Source: Deltaproteobacteria bacterium (GTDB taxonomy: Bacteria; Myxococcota_A; UBA9160; UBA4427). From it: a DNA stretch of 32,316 bases. Below are positions 1 to 8,556 of this stretch, in pieces. Where the stretch lies: positions 1-32,316 of the forward strand of contig NZHD01000088.1 of NCBI GenBank assembly GCA_002691205.1, given 5' to 3'. Position 1 is the first letter of the stretch; each line of letters starts with the position of its first letter. The translations under genes and the position numbers were made by a program. Under the pieces are notes generated by a model. It worked only from the letters and a program-made list of their open reading frames with translations. It did not search any database and had not been told where the DNA came from.

Positions 1-120
1 GACCAAAAAGAACCAGCGAAAGAATTTCGGAGGCCTGACGGATCACCCACTGGCAGCCCCACGGAGAAAAGCCTCAAGGGGCCGCCCGCCCCTCCTGTCT
101 TGCTTCAAAAGAGGAGCCAG

Positions 121-249
121 GAAGTCAATCGACTCTAAAAACGCTTGAATTTCACGAGAGCCCTCAACATGAACTCCATGGCTCAGGATGCGGTAGCATT
201 TCAGCAAGACTCATCTGTATAGAGCGATTGACTTCGTCTGGGAGTCAAT
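121..249 (+). promoter_or_regulatory. Structured leader of the first permease gene
   Basis: GAAGTCAATCG at 121-131 is the exact reverse complement of 225-235, and the match extends to 135/222 with one bulged A (14 pairs). ATTGACT at 227-233 can instead pair with AGTCAAT at 243-249, a 7-bp stem with a 9-nt loop that ends five bases before the ribosome site of the permease. The two pairings share bases 227-233, so they exclude each other. A 17-codon ORF lies in the long-range loop and its stop touches the 3' arm. There is no T-run after the hairpin, so control of translation, or DNA binding of a regulator to the TTGACT boxes, fits better than a terminator. All pairings are read directly; function is inferred. 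Confidence 0.35.
169..222 (+). CDS. Possible 17-codon leader peptide ORF
   Basis: ATG at 169 opens a 17-codon frame ending with TAG at 220-222. Its product reads MNSMAQDAVAFQQDSSV. It sits entirely between the arms of the long-range inverted repeat upstream of the permease, and its stop codon overlaps the 3' arm, so a terminating ribosome would open that arm. The ribosome site is weak (a GAGAG about nine bases upstream). The peptide has three glutamines but no strong run of one amino acid, so a classical stalling attenuator is not obvious. It may be chance. Confidence 0.18.
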   Translation: MNSMAQDAVAFQQDSSV

Positions 250-268
250 GGGGAGAGGAGTTCCGTTG

Positions 269-1684
269 ATGGCTGAGGGTTCAGGAAAGTCCGTGCGGGG
301 CCTCACGGTCTTTGGCTTGGTGATGATCACCACGGGCATTATCACCAGCATTCACGGCGCGCCCTCCATGGCCAAATATGGCTTCTCGCTCGTTTTCATC
401 TACTTGATGGTCGCGCTTGTCTTCCTCCTCCCCTCTGCATTGATCTCAGCTGAGTTGGCCACAGGGTGGCCTGAGGATGGCGGCGTCTACATCTGGGTTA
501 AGACTGCCTTCAACGAACGTATGGGCTTCGTCGCCGTCTGGCAGCAGTGGATTGAGAACGTCATCTGGTTTCCATCGATTCTTACGGTAACCGTCGTGGC
601 GGCCGTCTATGGACTTGATCCTAACCTCAAAGACAATCCTTGGTTTATCTTCTTTGCCATTAATGGATTGTTTTGGATCCTCACCGTACTTAACCTCTTC
701 GGGACACGGACCAGCGGATGGGTTGCATCGATCTGCACAGTCTTTGGGCGCATTGTTCCGATCCTCTTCATTTTCGGCTTAGCTCTGGTCTACCTCTCCG
801 AAGGGCACACGCCCGAGATCGAATTCTCGTGGGCAAGCTTTTTTCCTGACCTCAAAGACACAGAAAAACTTTCCTTTGTGGTGGGCGCGTTTCTCACTTT
901 TGCTGGTATTGAAGCCTCCGCTTCCAATGCCGCTTCGGCACGTAATCCGCGTAGGGACTACCCCATCGCCATCATCACATCAGCCGGTATCGCCCTCATT
1001 CTTGTGACTCTCATCGCTCTATCCATTGCCATCATCGTTCCAGAATCCAAAATCGACTTAGATGCAGGCATTATGCAAGCCATTGAGATGCTCCTCCAAA
1101 AGACAGACACGAGTTGGCTCCTCTTGGTTGCGGGCCTGCTCATCGCGCTGGGGATGATCGGCGAGGTCAACAACTGGATCCCGGCCCCCACCCGGGGGCT
1201 ACTCGTCGCGGGCCGAGACGGCGCCATTCCTAAGTATTGGCAAAGGGAAAACCGACACCTCGCCCATTATCCTATTCTTCTTTTTCAAGCGACCCTCTTT
1301 TCACTTATGTCCACCGTTTACCTCTTCTTCGATGTTCAAGTGGCCTTTTGGCTCATGAGCGTCGTGCCCACCATGTTGTATATCATTATGTATATCTTGA
1401 TGTTCGCTGCGAGTGTTCAACTCCGATACAGCCACCCCGATGTGCCGCGTCGCTACCGAGTTCCATTTGGAAACGTGGGCATTTGGAGCTTGGCTTCCGT
1501 CGGCTCAATCGCAGGAATGATTGCGATTGGCTTTGCCTTCTTGCCTCCCGAGTTGGTTCCCGAAAGCCAGAGATACGCCTATCGCCTTGTTGTGGTGGTG
1601 GGCTTTATTTTCTTCAGCATTTTGCCTTTTGCCCTCTACTCGATTCGTAAGCCGTCCTGGCGTAACGCTTCGCCGGCCCCTTGA
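269..1684 (+). CDS. APC-superfamily amino acid permease, GadC-like
   Basis: A 471-residue polytopic inner-membrane protein with about 12 hydrophobic segments, the usual size for the APC superfamily. The block SAELATGWPEDGGVYIWV near the N-terminus and the long NNWIPAPTRGLLVAGRDGAIPK stretch in the middle (quoted as landmarks) resemble the glutamate:GABA antiporter (GadC/YjeM-like) branch. It probably exchanges or imports an amino acid or amine; the substrate cannot be read from sequence. An in-frame ATG at 248 exists, but ATG 269 has AGAGGAG at 254-260 with good spacing and is preferred. A paralogue lies at 18481-19908. The leader carries mutually exclusive inverted repeats. The next gene on this strand follows after 122 bases and need not be co-transcribed. 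Confidence 0.85.
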   Translation: MAEGSGKSVRGLTVFGLVMITTGIITSIHGAPSMAKYGFSLVFIYLMVALVFLLPSALISAELATGWPEDGGVYIWVKTAFNERMGFVAVWQQWIENVIWFPSILTVTVVAAVYGLDPNLKDNPWFIFFAINGLFWILTVLNLFGTRTSGWVASICTVFGRIVPILFIFGLALVYLSEGHTPEIEFSWASFFPDLKDTEKLSFVVGAFLTFAGIEASASNAASARNPRRDYPIAIITSAGIALILVTLIALSIAIIVPESKIDLDAGIMQAIEMLLQKTDTSWLLLVAGLLIALGMIGEVNNWIPAPTRGLLVAGRDGAIPKYWQRENRHLAHYPILLFQATLFSLMSTVYLFFDVQVAFWLMSVVPTMLYIIMYILMFAASVQLRYSHPDVPRRYRVPFGNVGIWSLASVGSIAGMIAIGFAFLPPELVPESQRYAYRLVVVVGFIFFSILPFALYSIRKPSWRNASPAP

Positions 1685-1806
1685 AGCTTCGATCATTGTC
1701 TTTTAGTCTCTGCGGCCGTACTCGACTTGAATAGGCCCAAGTGACCATCGAATAGATCAATTCAGGTGGAACGATTCAATAAACTTTGGCACGGCGAGGA
1801 GATAGA

Positions 1807-2673
1807 ATGATCGAAAATAAGCGCATCGTTGTCACTGGGGGGGCTGGTTTTATAGGCAGTCATCTCGTAGAGGCTTTGCTGGGCATCCCGTCAAATGAGG
1901 TGATTGTCCTCGACAACTACTTCACCGGTCAAGAATCCAATCACATTGAGGGCGCTCGATACATCAATGGGCACACCCGAGATATCGCGACACTCATCCC
2001 AGAGAAGCCCGACTTGGTCTATCACCTAGGAGAGTACTCAAGGGTCGAACGCAGCTTCTCAGAAACTCAAACCGTCTGGGATCTGAACAAAACGGGTACT
2101 TTCGCCGTGGTCGAATACTGCCGGGAGAATAAGGCCAAACTCATCTACGCCGGATCGAGCACTAAATTCTCAGACGGCGGGTTAGGAAGAGACCAAAGCC
2201 CCTATGCATGGACCAAAGCCACCAATACCGAGTTGGTGGTCAACTACGGACGATGGTTCGATCTCTCTTTCGCCATTACCTACTTCTACAATGTATACGG
2301 GCCCCGAGAGATCACCTCAGGCGACTACGCCACCGTTCTGGGTATTTTTACCGAGCAATTTAAAGCAGGGCAGCCTCTCACCGTTGTCTCACCGGGCACA
2401 CAACGACGAAACTTTACGCACGTGGCCGACATCGTGCGCGGCCTCCTCATCGTGGGAGAGCATGGCCAAGGCGACGAGTATGGACTTGGGGCTGATGCAA
2501 GCTACTCAGTTCTTGAGATCGCTGAACTCTTCAAAGTCGGTCTCAAGATGCTTCCCGAGAGATCAGGAAACCGTATGGATGCGAATTTAGATGTTGATAA
2601 GGCCAAGTTCTTGGGTTGGAGTGCCGAGTATTCAGTGAAAGAATACATTCAGGGCTTAATCTCGAAGGACTGA
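1807..2673 (+). CDS. NAD-dependent epimerase/dehydratase (extended SDR)
   Basis: A 288-residue extended short-chain dehydrogenase/reductase of the sugar-nucleotide epimerase type. The N-terminal Rossmann motif GGAGFIG is at residues 11-17, an acidic residue follows strand two (VLDNYF), and the catalytic tyrosine and lysine are Y133 and K137 in SPYAWTKA. The GSS serine lies before them, as expected. The family epimerises, dehydrates or decarboxylates UDP- or dTDP-sugars in the cytoplasm for surface polysaccharides or nucleotide-sugar supply; the closest overall feel is UDP-glucose 4-epimerase-like. ATG 1807 is chosen because GAGGAG lies six bases upstream; a TTG at 1786 is in frame but less likely. 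At 288 residues it is slightly short for GalE. The substrate is unknown. Confidence 0.85.
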   Translation: MIENKRIVVTGGAGFIGSHLVEALLGIPSNEVIVLDNYFTGQESNHIEGARYINGHTRDIATLIPEKPDLVYHLGEYSRVERSFSETQTVWDLNKTGTFAVVEYCRENKAKLIYAGSSTKFSDGGLGRDQSPYAWTKATNTELVVNYGRWFDLSFAITYFYNVYGPREITSGDYATVLGIFTEQFKAGQPLTVVSPGTQRRNFTHVADIVRGLLIVGEHGQGDEYGLGADASYSVLEIAELFKVGLKMLPERSGNRMDANLDVDKAKFLGWSAEYSVKEYIQGLISKD

Positions 2674-2734
2674 GGACACTCGCCTAAAAAAATCTCTCAG
2701 GCAGAAATCCTCATGCAAGCTTCTAAATCTTTCC

Positions 2735-3310
2735 TCAGTCTTCATCCTTGAGCCGAACTTGGCTGAAGTACTCTGGATACTTTCCGGCTCGACCATTATA
2801 AAACTTTCTCAGGACATCCATATCCCCACGCAGATCACCGGATGGATGAAGCGGTGGCCCAAAACCACCCGCTTTTCGTTTGTAATCAAGAAAGCTGGGA
2901 ATGATCGGCACGCCTGCTTTTTCAGCGATTCGATAAAAGCCTGACTTCCAATACGGCGAATAACTTCGAGTCCCCTCAGCAGGGACTACGAGAATCAAGT
3001 TTTCGCTGCTCTCGAAAACATCGGCCATCTGGTCGACCATATTTTGATTGCGATTCCGCTTCACAGGAATGCCGCCGAGCGCCGAGAGCAACCAGCCCGT
3101 CGGCGGACGGAACAGCGTGTGCTTCGCCATGAATGAAATTCTGAGACTGTATGCACTCGCAAAAGCGAGGAGGTACAGCAGGTCCCAGTTTGAAGTGTGG
3201 GGAGCTGCAATCAAAACAAAACGGTTTTCCGTCGGCTTATCGCCTTCGGTGCTCCATCCTCTAAGTCGCAGGAAGCTCTTTCCCCAGAAAAATTCTGGCA
3301 TTAAACTCAT
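2735..3310 (-). CDS. PlsC-like acyltransferase
   Basis: A 191-residue protein with the glycerolipid acyltransferase motifs: HTSNWD (H38...D43, the HX4D catalytic motif) and EGTRS at 112-116, which binds the phosphate of the acceptor in PlsC. The rest of the fold fits a short lysophospholipid acyltransferase of the kind annotated as 1-acyl-glycerol-3-phosphate acyltransferase family. It likely acylates a lysophospholipid or similar lipid at the inner membrane. It is shorter than most PlsC proteins (about 240) and lacks an obvious N-terminal membrane helix. Its ATG overlaps the stop of the upstream lipoprotein gene by ATGA (3307-3310), which indicates translational coupling. Confidence 0.85.
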   Translation of the reverse strand: MSLMPEFFWGKSFLRLRGWSTEGDKPTENRFVLIAAPHTSNWDLLYLLAFASAYSLRISFMAKHTLFRPPTGWLLSALGGIPVKRNRNQNMVDQMADVFESSENLILVVPAEGTRSYSPYWKSGFYRIAEKAGVPIIPSFLDYKRKAGGFGPPLHPSGDLRGDMDVLRKFYNGRAGKYPEYFSQVRLKDED

Positions 3311-3903
3311 TCGACAGTCGGCACTCTAGGAAATCCGGAAAGAATTTTAGAAACGGCTTCGTTAATTATTTTTTGAGAATCGTCTTTACGAGACAAACGC
3401 CTTGAGGCCCAGCCTACCCACACGGCCTGTTCCGTTCTCCGATCATAAACTTCCAGCGTAAGCGTTCCTTCAGTATACTGCTGAACGTTGACCGTGGACC
3501 CTGTGTACCAGCTGCCATATCGATAACGGCCCGGATACGGGTAGACGGTCATCGAAGATGGCGTCTGATGAACGCGTACCTTGTCTTCCGTTCCTACACT
3601 GTAAGCGACCACAAGGTCTGCCTTTTCCGTGTCTGTGATCAATGTGTAGCCTCTAGACTGAAGGGCCCGATCCACAGCTCTTCGCAGGCGCTGATCATCA
3701 AGGGCACTCACAAAGCTCCCCGTCACTGTCCCCTGCTTGGCTCGCGCCAAAGGCGCCGGCCCCACCCATGCAAAAGTGCGATATCGCGTGAAATCCGCAT
3801 TCGGATCACGATCAAAACTGGTTCTCATGGGAGTCGCGCAAGCCCATACTAGAGCCAAAACCGTACACACGGCAAAGACAGACCATCGATTCAGTCGATT
3901 CAC
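3307..3903 (-). CDS. DUF4136-type putative lipoprotein
   Basis: A 198-residue protein with a hydrophobic N-terminus ending ALVWAC, a lipobox-like site with cysteine at about residue 22, although tryptophan at position -2 is atypical. The mature part reads as DUF4136: an FDRDPNADFTRYRTFAW block, a region on LRRAVDRALQSRGY, ADLVVAYSV, and a C-terminal WVGWASRRL segment before an alternating helix. Such proteins are taken to be outer-membrane or periplasmic lipoproteins of unknown role. The start is GTG 3903 with AGGGA about nine bases upstream. It overlaps the acyltransferase gene by four bases, so the two are expected to be made together. A link to envelope lipid homeostasis is inference only. 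Confidence 0.82.
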   Translation of the reverse strand: MNRLNRWSVFAVCTVLALVWACATPMRTSFDRDPNADFTRYRTFAWVGPAPLARAKQGTVTGSFVSALDDQRLRRAVDRALQSRGYTLITDTEKADLVVAYSVGTEDKVRVHQTPSSMTVYPYPGRYRYGSWYTGSTVNVQQYTEGTLTLEVYDRRTEQAVWVGWASRRLSRKDDSQKIINEAVSKILSGFPRVPTVE

Positions 3904-4090
3904 GGCTAGTTATCCCTTCAAGACTAAAATCAGACACTAACGCTAAACGCTCTTAAAATCCGGCCATTCTCTCTTTAATCGGACGACGAGAAATGAATAA
4001 AAGGGTCCAATCCTGAAGGAATCTGCCAAGATCTGCAGAAGGTGGAACAAAGCGATACAAAGAAGTGCTGAATCTCGCTAGATTTTGGCA

Positions 4091-5266
4091 ATGCCTCCAC
4101 CCCGAATCAACAAATTAAAGCAGAAGAAATGGTTCGACACCCTTTGGAACCTTTGGCCACAGGTCCCTTTGGGCATCGCGGTCATTCTCGCCGGCGGCAT
4201 CAATATCGTTGATGGCCAGGGCTATCCTAAAGTCGAACTCACCGCCCTGCAGCCTCTCATGGAACTCGACTCCTCTCTGTGGGCGCTTGGCAGCGGGAGC
4301 CAAATCTTCCTGGGCACCCTGCTGATTATCGTCGGGATGGGCTTACTCTGGAGACTGTCTGTCGCGTGGTCATTTGCCGTCCTTCTGATGGCCATCACCA
4401 TCGTCGTCAACAGTCTTCAGCAAAAATGGCAAATTACGCTTTTCCTTCCGAGCGCCATGCTCGTTGCAGCTCTCGTGTTCCACAAGAAGTTTGATCGTCG
4501 AGTGCCAGGCGCAAACTTCTTCTTTTCGTTAGTCAGCCTCATCACCGTGATCGCCTACGGGGGGTTCGGGACCATGCTCCTTGGTCGAGGCTTTGAGCCG
4601 AAAGTTTCAGATTTCGCAACGGCTCTCTATTTCACCATAATTACAGTCTCAACCGTCGGTTATGGACACATCAATCCGGTGACCTTTGAAAGCCGCCTAT
4701 TTGTCATCTCACTCATCGCGGTTGGCCTATCCATTTTCGCGACCATAACGGCATCAGTGGTAGGACCCGTATTATCGGGTGAGCTCATGCGCATGTTCAA
4801 ACCAGAGGAGAAGCACGTGGAACCTAAAGATCATGTTATTTTGGCGGGCGATGGTGCGATCTCGAAAAATGCGGCCAATGAACTCGTCACGAAAGGAATC
4901 TCCTTCGTGCAAATCGTTGATTCGAGCTATGTCGCCGACGTTGTTGACACCAAGGTGATTCGGGGCGACGCCTGTGAAGAATCAGTCCTCATTGAGGCGG
5001 GAATACGTTCTGCGCGACTCATCATTGCCGCTCGAGATGATGATGGTTCAAATGCTTTTATCTCCCTCGTCGCCAAGGATATCAATCCTGAGATCTCAGT
5101 ACTGGCCGTCGCTAATTCAGTCGCAGCAATTCCCCGCCTGAAACTAGCGAGTGCAGACCTGGTTTTCGCGCCGAATGCCTTGGGGGGAAGGCTCCTCGTT
5201 GACCTCGCGATGGGCAAAGATATCGCAGAAGACCACCGCGACTTAATTGATGGAATCGAGGGCTGA
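4091..5266 (+). CDS. Kch-like potassium channel with RCK domain
   Basis: A 391-residue membrane protein. The N-terminal 170 residues hold several hydrophobic segments; the potassium selectivity filter TVGYG lies at 188-192 between two membrane helices; from about residue 247 (HVILAGDGAISKNAANEL) a TrkA-N/RCK Rossmann domain follows. The RCK glycine motif is degenerate (GDGAIS), as it is in E. coli Kch, and the stretch AGIRSARLIIAARDDDGSNAF closely follows Kch. Length is near that of E. coli Kch (417). It would conduct potassium across the inner membrane under cytoplasmic ligand control. There is no strong arginine-rich voltage sensor. Starts: ATG 4091 is preferred over TTG 4085, but neither has a good ribosome site. 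Confidence 0.88.
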   Translation: MPPPRINKLKQKKWFDTLWNLWPQVPLGIAVILAGGINIVDGQGYPKVELTALQPLMELDSSLWALGSGSQIFLGTLLIIVGMGLLWRLSVAWSFAVLLMAITIVVNSLQQKWQITLFLPSAMLVAALVFHKKFDRRVPGANFFFSLVSLITVIAYGGFGTMLLGRGFEPKVSDFATALYFTIITVSTVGYGHINPVTFESRLFVISLIAVGLSIFATITASVVGPVLSGELMRMFKPEEKHVEPKDHVILAGDGAISKNAANELVTKGISFVQIVDSSYVADVVDTKVIRGDACEESVLIEAGIRSARLIIAARDDDGSNAFISLVAKDINPEISVLAVANSVAAIPRLKLASADLVFAPNALGGRLLVDLAMGKDIAEDHRDLIDGIEG

Positions 5267-5270
5267 CCTG

Positions 5271-5288
5271 TCAGAGGCTCACCTCTGA
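5271..5288 (+). terminator. Hairpin after the potassium channel gene
   Basis: TCAGAGG (5271-5277) and CCTCTGA (5282-5288) form a perfect 7-bp stem with a 4-nt loop, beginning four bases after the channel stop codon. The T-run (CTTTTTT) comes only about 16 bases later, so it is not a textbook intrinsic terminator; it may protect the 3' end or act with Rho. Confidence 0.35.
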
Positions 5289-5497
5289 ACGTCTTTCCAC
5301 ACCCTTTTTTCCTAGACCCCCTTCTCACGTTGGCCACTTCTTTGACAACTGAGAGAGTCTCCCTTCAGAATCCCCCGGCTCTTCGTCATTTCGCCCAGGA
5401 GAAGTGCTTCGAGCGCACCGCCCAAATACTGAGATCGACAACTTCTGGCAAGTCTTGCACACTCGTTAAAGGCGCCCCCAATTAAAGGATGACTAAG

Positions 5498-7318
5498 ATG
5501 AATACTCCTCAAGACAAAACGTCTGACAAATATGCAGATCTTGATTTCGATCCGGATGCACTCCGAGAGCGCTATCGCGAGGAGCGAGCTAAAAGGCTCC
5601 GAGCCGACGGGAACGATCAGTTCCTCGAAGTGAGAGGTGACTTCGCTCATTACGTCGACGACCCATATATCGAATCCGCCATCGAGCGAGAGCCACTCAC
5701 AGACGAAGTCGAAGTCCTTCTCATCGGGGGAGGATTCGGAGGCTTGCAGGCAGGCGCTCGATTGCGAGAAGCCGGCGTGAAAGATATCCGAATTATCGAA
5801 AAGGGAGGGGATTTCGGAGGCACTTGGTATTGGAATCGGTATCCCGGCGCTCAATGTGACATCGAGTCCTATATTTATCTCCCACTGCTTGAAGAACTCG
5901 GCTACGTCCCGTCTGAAAAGTACGCGCGAGCCTCGGAAATTCTCTCATACAGTCAAGCCATCGGCCGACATTACGACCTCTACGAAAATGCCCTCTTTCA
6001 AACTGAGGTCACCGAAATGCGTTGGGATGAGTCCATTTCAAGGTGGATCGTATCGACCAATAAAAATGACAAGATTCGTGCTCACTTCGTCGCCATGGCG
6101 AACGGCCCCATGCATCGACCCAAATTGCCCGGAATACCCGGAATCGCAGACTTCAAAGGTCATACATTCCACACCAGTCGTTGGGACTACGAATACACGG
6201 GAGGGGGACCCGAGGGAGACTTGAAACGACTCGCTAACAAACGCGTTGCGGTCATTGGGACAGGAGCCACTGCGATCCAGTGTGTCCCCTTCGTCGGGGA
6301 GACGGCCCAGCAACTCTATGTCTTCCAACGAACTCCTTCCTCGGTGGACGTCAGAGGAAACTCTCCCACAGACCCGAAATGGGCGGCTGAATTACAACCC
6401 GGCTGGCACAAACACCGTATGGAAAATTTCAACGGACTTGTTTCGGGCGTGCCCCAACCTGAAGACCTCGTCAAAGACGGTTGGACCGATTTGATTGGGA
6501 TGATGATCCGCAATTTTAAAGAAGCCTCGGGCAAAGGACTCAATGTTCCTGAAATTATGGAATTAACAAATTTTGAGAAAATGAACGAAATCCGAGCACG
6601 CGTTGACGAGCTCGTCGAAGATCCGGACGTCGCTGAATCGCTCAAACCCTACTACCAGATGTTCTGTAAACGTCCAACTTTCAATGACGAGTATCTCCCT
6701 ACGTTCAACCGGCCCAATGTCACTCTCGTAGATACTCACGGCCAAGGAGTGGACCGAATCACCGAAAACGGTCTCATCGTGGATGGTCAAGAATATGAAG
6801 TCGATTGCATCATCTTTGCAACCGGATTTGAGGTCGGAACATCATACGCGCGCCGAGCCGGATATGAGATCTATGGCCGAGAGGGGCACAGCCTAAGCGA
6901 TCGATGGGCAGACGGAATGAGTTCTCTGCACGGGATGCAAAGCCGGGGCTTTCCTAACTGCTTCATGATGAGTATCAGCCAAAGTGCATTTACAGCGAAC
7001 TTTCCGCACCTTTTAGAAGAACTCAGTACACACATTGCATACATCATCAGTCATGCCCTCAAAGAGAAGATAGAAACTGTGGAAGTCTCCAAGGAGGCCG
7101 AGGAGGCATGGGTCAAGACGATTATTGAGAAAGGCACCGGAGCGATGGGCGGAATCGGCGGACCAGAGTGCACCCCCGGTTACTACAACAACGAGGGGCG
7201 GCCCAATCCCCAAAGCCTCCAAGCCGCGCCTTATGGTGAAGGCTCGATTGCCTTCTTTAAGGTACTTGAAAATTGGAGAGCGGAGCAAAGCTTTGAAGGG
7301 CTCGAATTCAAGAGCTGA
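5498..7318 (+). CDS. Baeyer-Villiger-type flavin monooxygenase
   Basis: A 606-residue cytoplasmic flavoprotein. An N-terminal extension of about 70 residues rich in arginine and glutamate precedes the FAD Rossmann motif GGGFGG (77-82). FGGTWYWNRYPGAQCD follows, then the type I Baeyer-Villiger fingerprint FKGHTFHTSRW at 219-229 and the NADPH Rossmann motif GTGATA at 254-259. The family inserts oxygen beside a ketone carbonyl to make esters or lactones with NADPH and O2; the substrate is unknown. Length and N-terminal extension match the long CHMO/steroid-monooxygenase-like group. ATG 5498 is chosen because AGG at 5486-5488 is nine bases upstream; ATG 5489 is the alternative. A second, shorter homologue is at 11103-12575 and an esterase lies downstream at 8557-9453. 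Confidence 0.9.
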   Translation: MNTPQDKTSDKYADLDFDPDALRERYREERAKRLRADGNDQFLEVRGDFAHYVDDPYIESAIEREPLTDEVEVLLIGGGFGGLQAGARLREAGVKDIRIIEKGGDFGGTWYWNRYPGAQCDIESYIYLPLLEELGYVPSEKYARASEILSYSQAIGRHYDLYENALFQTEVTEMRWDESISRWIVSTNKNDKIRAHFVAMANGPMHRPKLPGIPGIADFKGHTFHTSRWDYEYTGGGPEGDLKRLANKRVAVIGTGATAIQCVPFVGETAQQLYVFQRTPSSVDVRGNSPTDPKWAAELQPGWHKHRMENFNGLVSGVPQPEDLVKDGWTDLIGMMIRNFKEASGKGLNVPEIMELTNFEKMNEIRARVDELVEDPDVAESLKPYYQMFCKRPTFNDEYLPTFNRPNVTLVDTHGQGVDRITENGLIVDGQEYEVDCIIFATGFEVGTSYARRAGYEIYGREGHSLSDRWADGMSSLHGMQSRGFPNCFMMSISQSAFTANFPHLLEELSTHIAYIISHALKEKIETVEVSKEAEEAWVKTIIEKGTGAMGGIGGPECTPGYYNNEGRPNPQSLQAAPYGEGSIAFFKVLENWRAEQSFEGLEFKS

Positions 7319-7397
7319 AATGAATCCCCAAAGATCTCCATGCCTCTTAAGGGTCATGAAAGCTTCAAATTAGTCATCAACCCAGCCATTCACCGGA

Positions 7398-8324
7398 TTA
7401 AAAAACTGGCATCTCGATTTTGGCTGCCTCAGGGATCACTTCTTGATTAAGCAGTCGTGTCTGCTCGATCAAATCAGCCTGGTTCCGTACCATGGGGACG
7501 AGAACGAACTTTGAAATTCCGCCCTTCACGTACTTCCTCAAAGTATCCAAAACAAGCTCGGCAGAGCCCGAGACCATCAACTTCTCAACGCCCGTCCTTG
7601 TTTTTTCATTGGAGCCCCGGCCAGACCTCAGCTCTGCGTCGCTCTGAATCCGAAACAGAACACTTGCACCATAGTGATCTTGAGGAATCGTTTTCCCCTG
7701 AACCTTCGCTTCACTCCGAATATCCGCGGCCGTCGCAATGGCGCTATCCACATCCTGGAGCCCGCCCAACCAACCGCTGCCATATCGAACCGTCCTCCGA
7801 ATCGCGGCCTTACTCGACCCGCCAATCCAGAGCGGGAAAGGCTGCTGTACCGGCCGCGGAGAAATCGTCGCATTCGCGACTTTCAAGAACTCACCTTCAA
7901 AGCTCACGTCTTCTTCGGACCAAAGCCGCGTCAAGACCTCGAGGGCCTCATTTGCACGCGCGCCACGTCGCGCAGGCGTACGGCCAGTGGCCTCCCATGC
8001 GTCCAAATCCCCTCCGCCCACCCCAATCACGGGTAATAAACGGCCCTCACTTAAATGATCAATCGAGGCGCATTGACGCGCAAAGGTAACCGGGTCGCGA
8101 AATCCGAGAACGACCGCATTCATTCCGATTTTGAGCCGACGCGTCGCGCCTGCGATCACCGCGAGAAGGCTTAGAGGTTCGTGAAACATCTGCTTCGATA
8201 TGACGGTATCTGACTGCCAGATCGAATCGATATGGCTGTCTTCACACAAGTCAAGCCAGGCCCGAAAAGCACCTATCCCCTCAAAATTGAACCGCCCAAA
8301 GCTCGTCCCGACACGCACCGGCAT
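7398..8324 (-). CDS. Luciferase-like (LLM) flavin-dependent oxidoreductase
   Basis: A 308-residue TIM-barrel protein of the bacterial luciferase-like/F420-FMN family. Typical blocks are present: EDSHIDSIWQSDTV near the N-terminus, RRLKIGMNAVVLGFRDPVTFARQ, SIDHLSEGRLLPVIGVGGGD, then RRGARANEALEVLTRLWSEE and PFPLWIGGSS. Such enzymes use reduced FMN or F420 to oxidise or reduce diverse substrates in the cytoplasm; neither cofactor choice nor substrate can be fixed here. ATG 8324 is preferred because AGAGG lies eight bases upstream; a GTG at 8354 is in frame. The gene is convergent with the first monooxygenase (79 bases between stops) and divergent from the esterase, so it is a separate transcription unit. 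Confidence 0.88.
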   Translation of the reverse strand: MPVRVGTSFGRFNFEGIGAFRAWLDLCEDSHIDSIWQSDTVISKQMFHEPLSLLAVIAGATRRLKIGMNAVVLGFRDPVTFARQCASIDHLSEGRLLPVIGVGGGDLDAWEATGRTPARRGARANEALEVLTRLWSEEDVSFEGEFLKVANATISPRPVQQPFPLWIGGSSKAAIRRTVRYGSGWLGGLQDVDSAIATAADIRSEAKVQGKTIPQDHYGASVLFRIQSDAELRSGRGSNEKTRTGVEKLMVSGSAELVLDTLRKYVKGGISKFVLVPMVRNQADLIEQTRLLNQEVIPEAAKIEMPVF

Positions 8325-8556
8325 ATTGCCAACCTCTTTCTGCCCTTGATCCACACTGTATTCTGTTTTCGAAAGCCTGCTTGGTAATCATAGCTCCCAA
8401 ACGGAGTATGACAGAAATATCAATCGGCCTTCGCGAATCTATCATAACGACAAAAAGTTGAATACTCTTTCGATCAGCTTACATAACCCCTTCGGTTGGA
8501 ATCACCGTCCATTCGAAAGCCCCCCTCTTCACCATCAAATCACAAGGAGCATTCCC

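Noticed and set aside
77-93. AGGGGC/GCCCCT hairpin near the left edge
   Set aside because: A GC-rich 6-bp stem with a 5-nt loop, but without a T-run and with no visible gene upstream in the window; could be chance.
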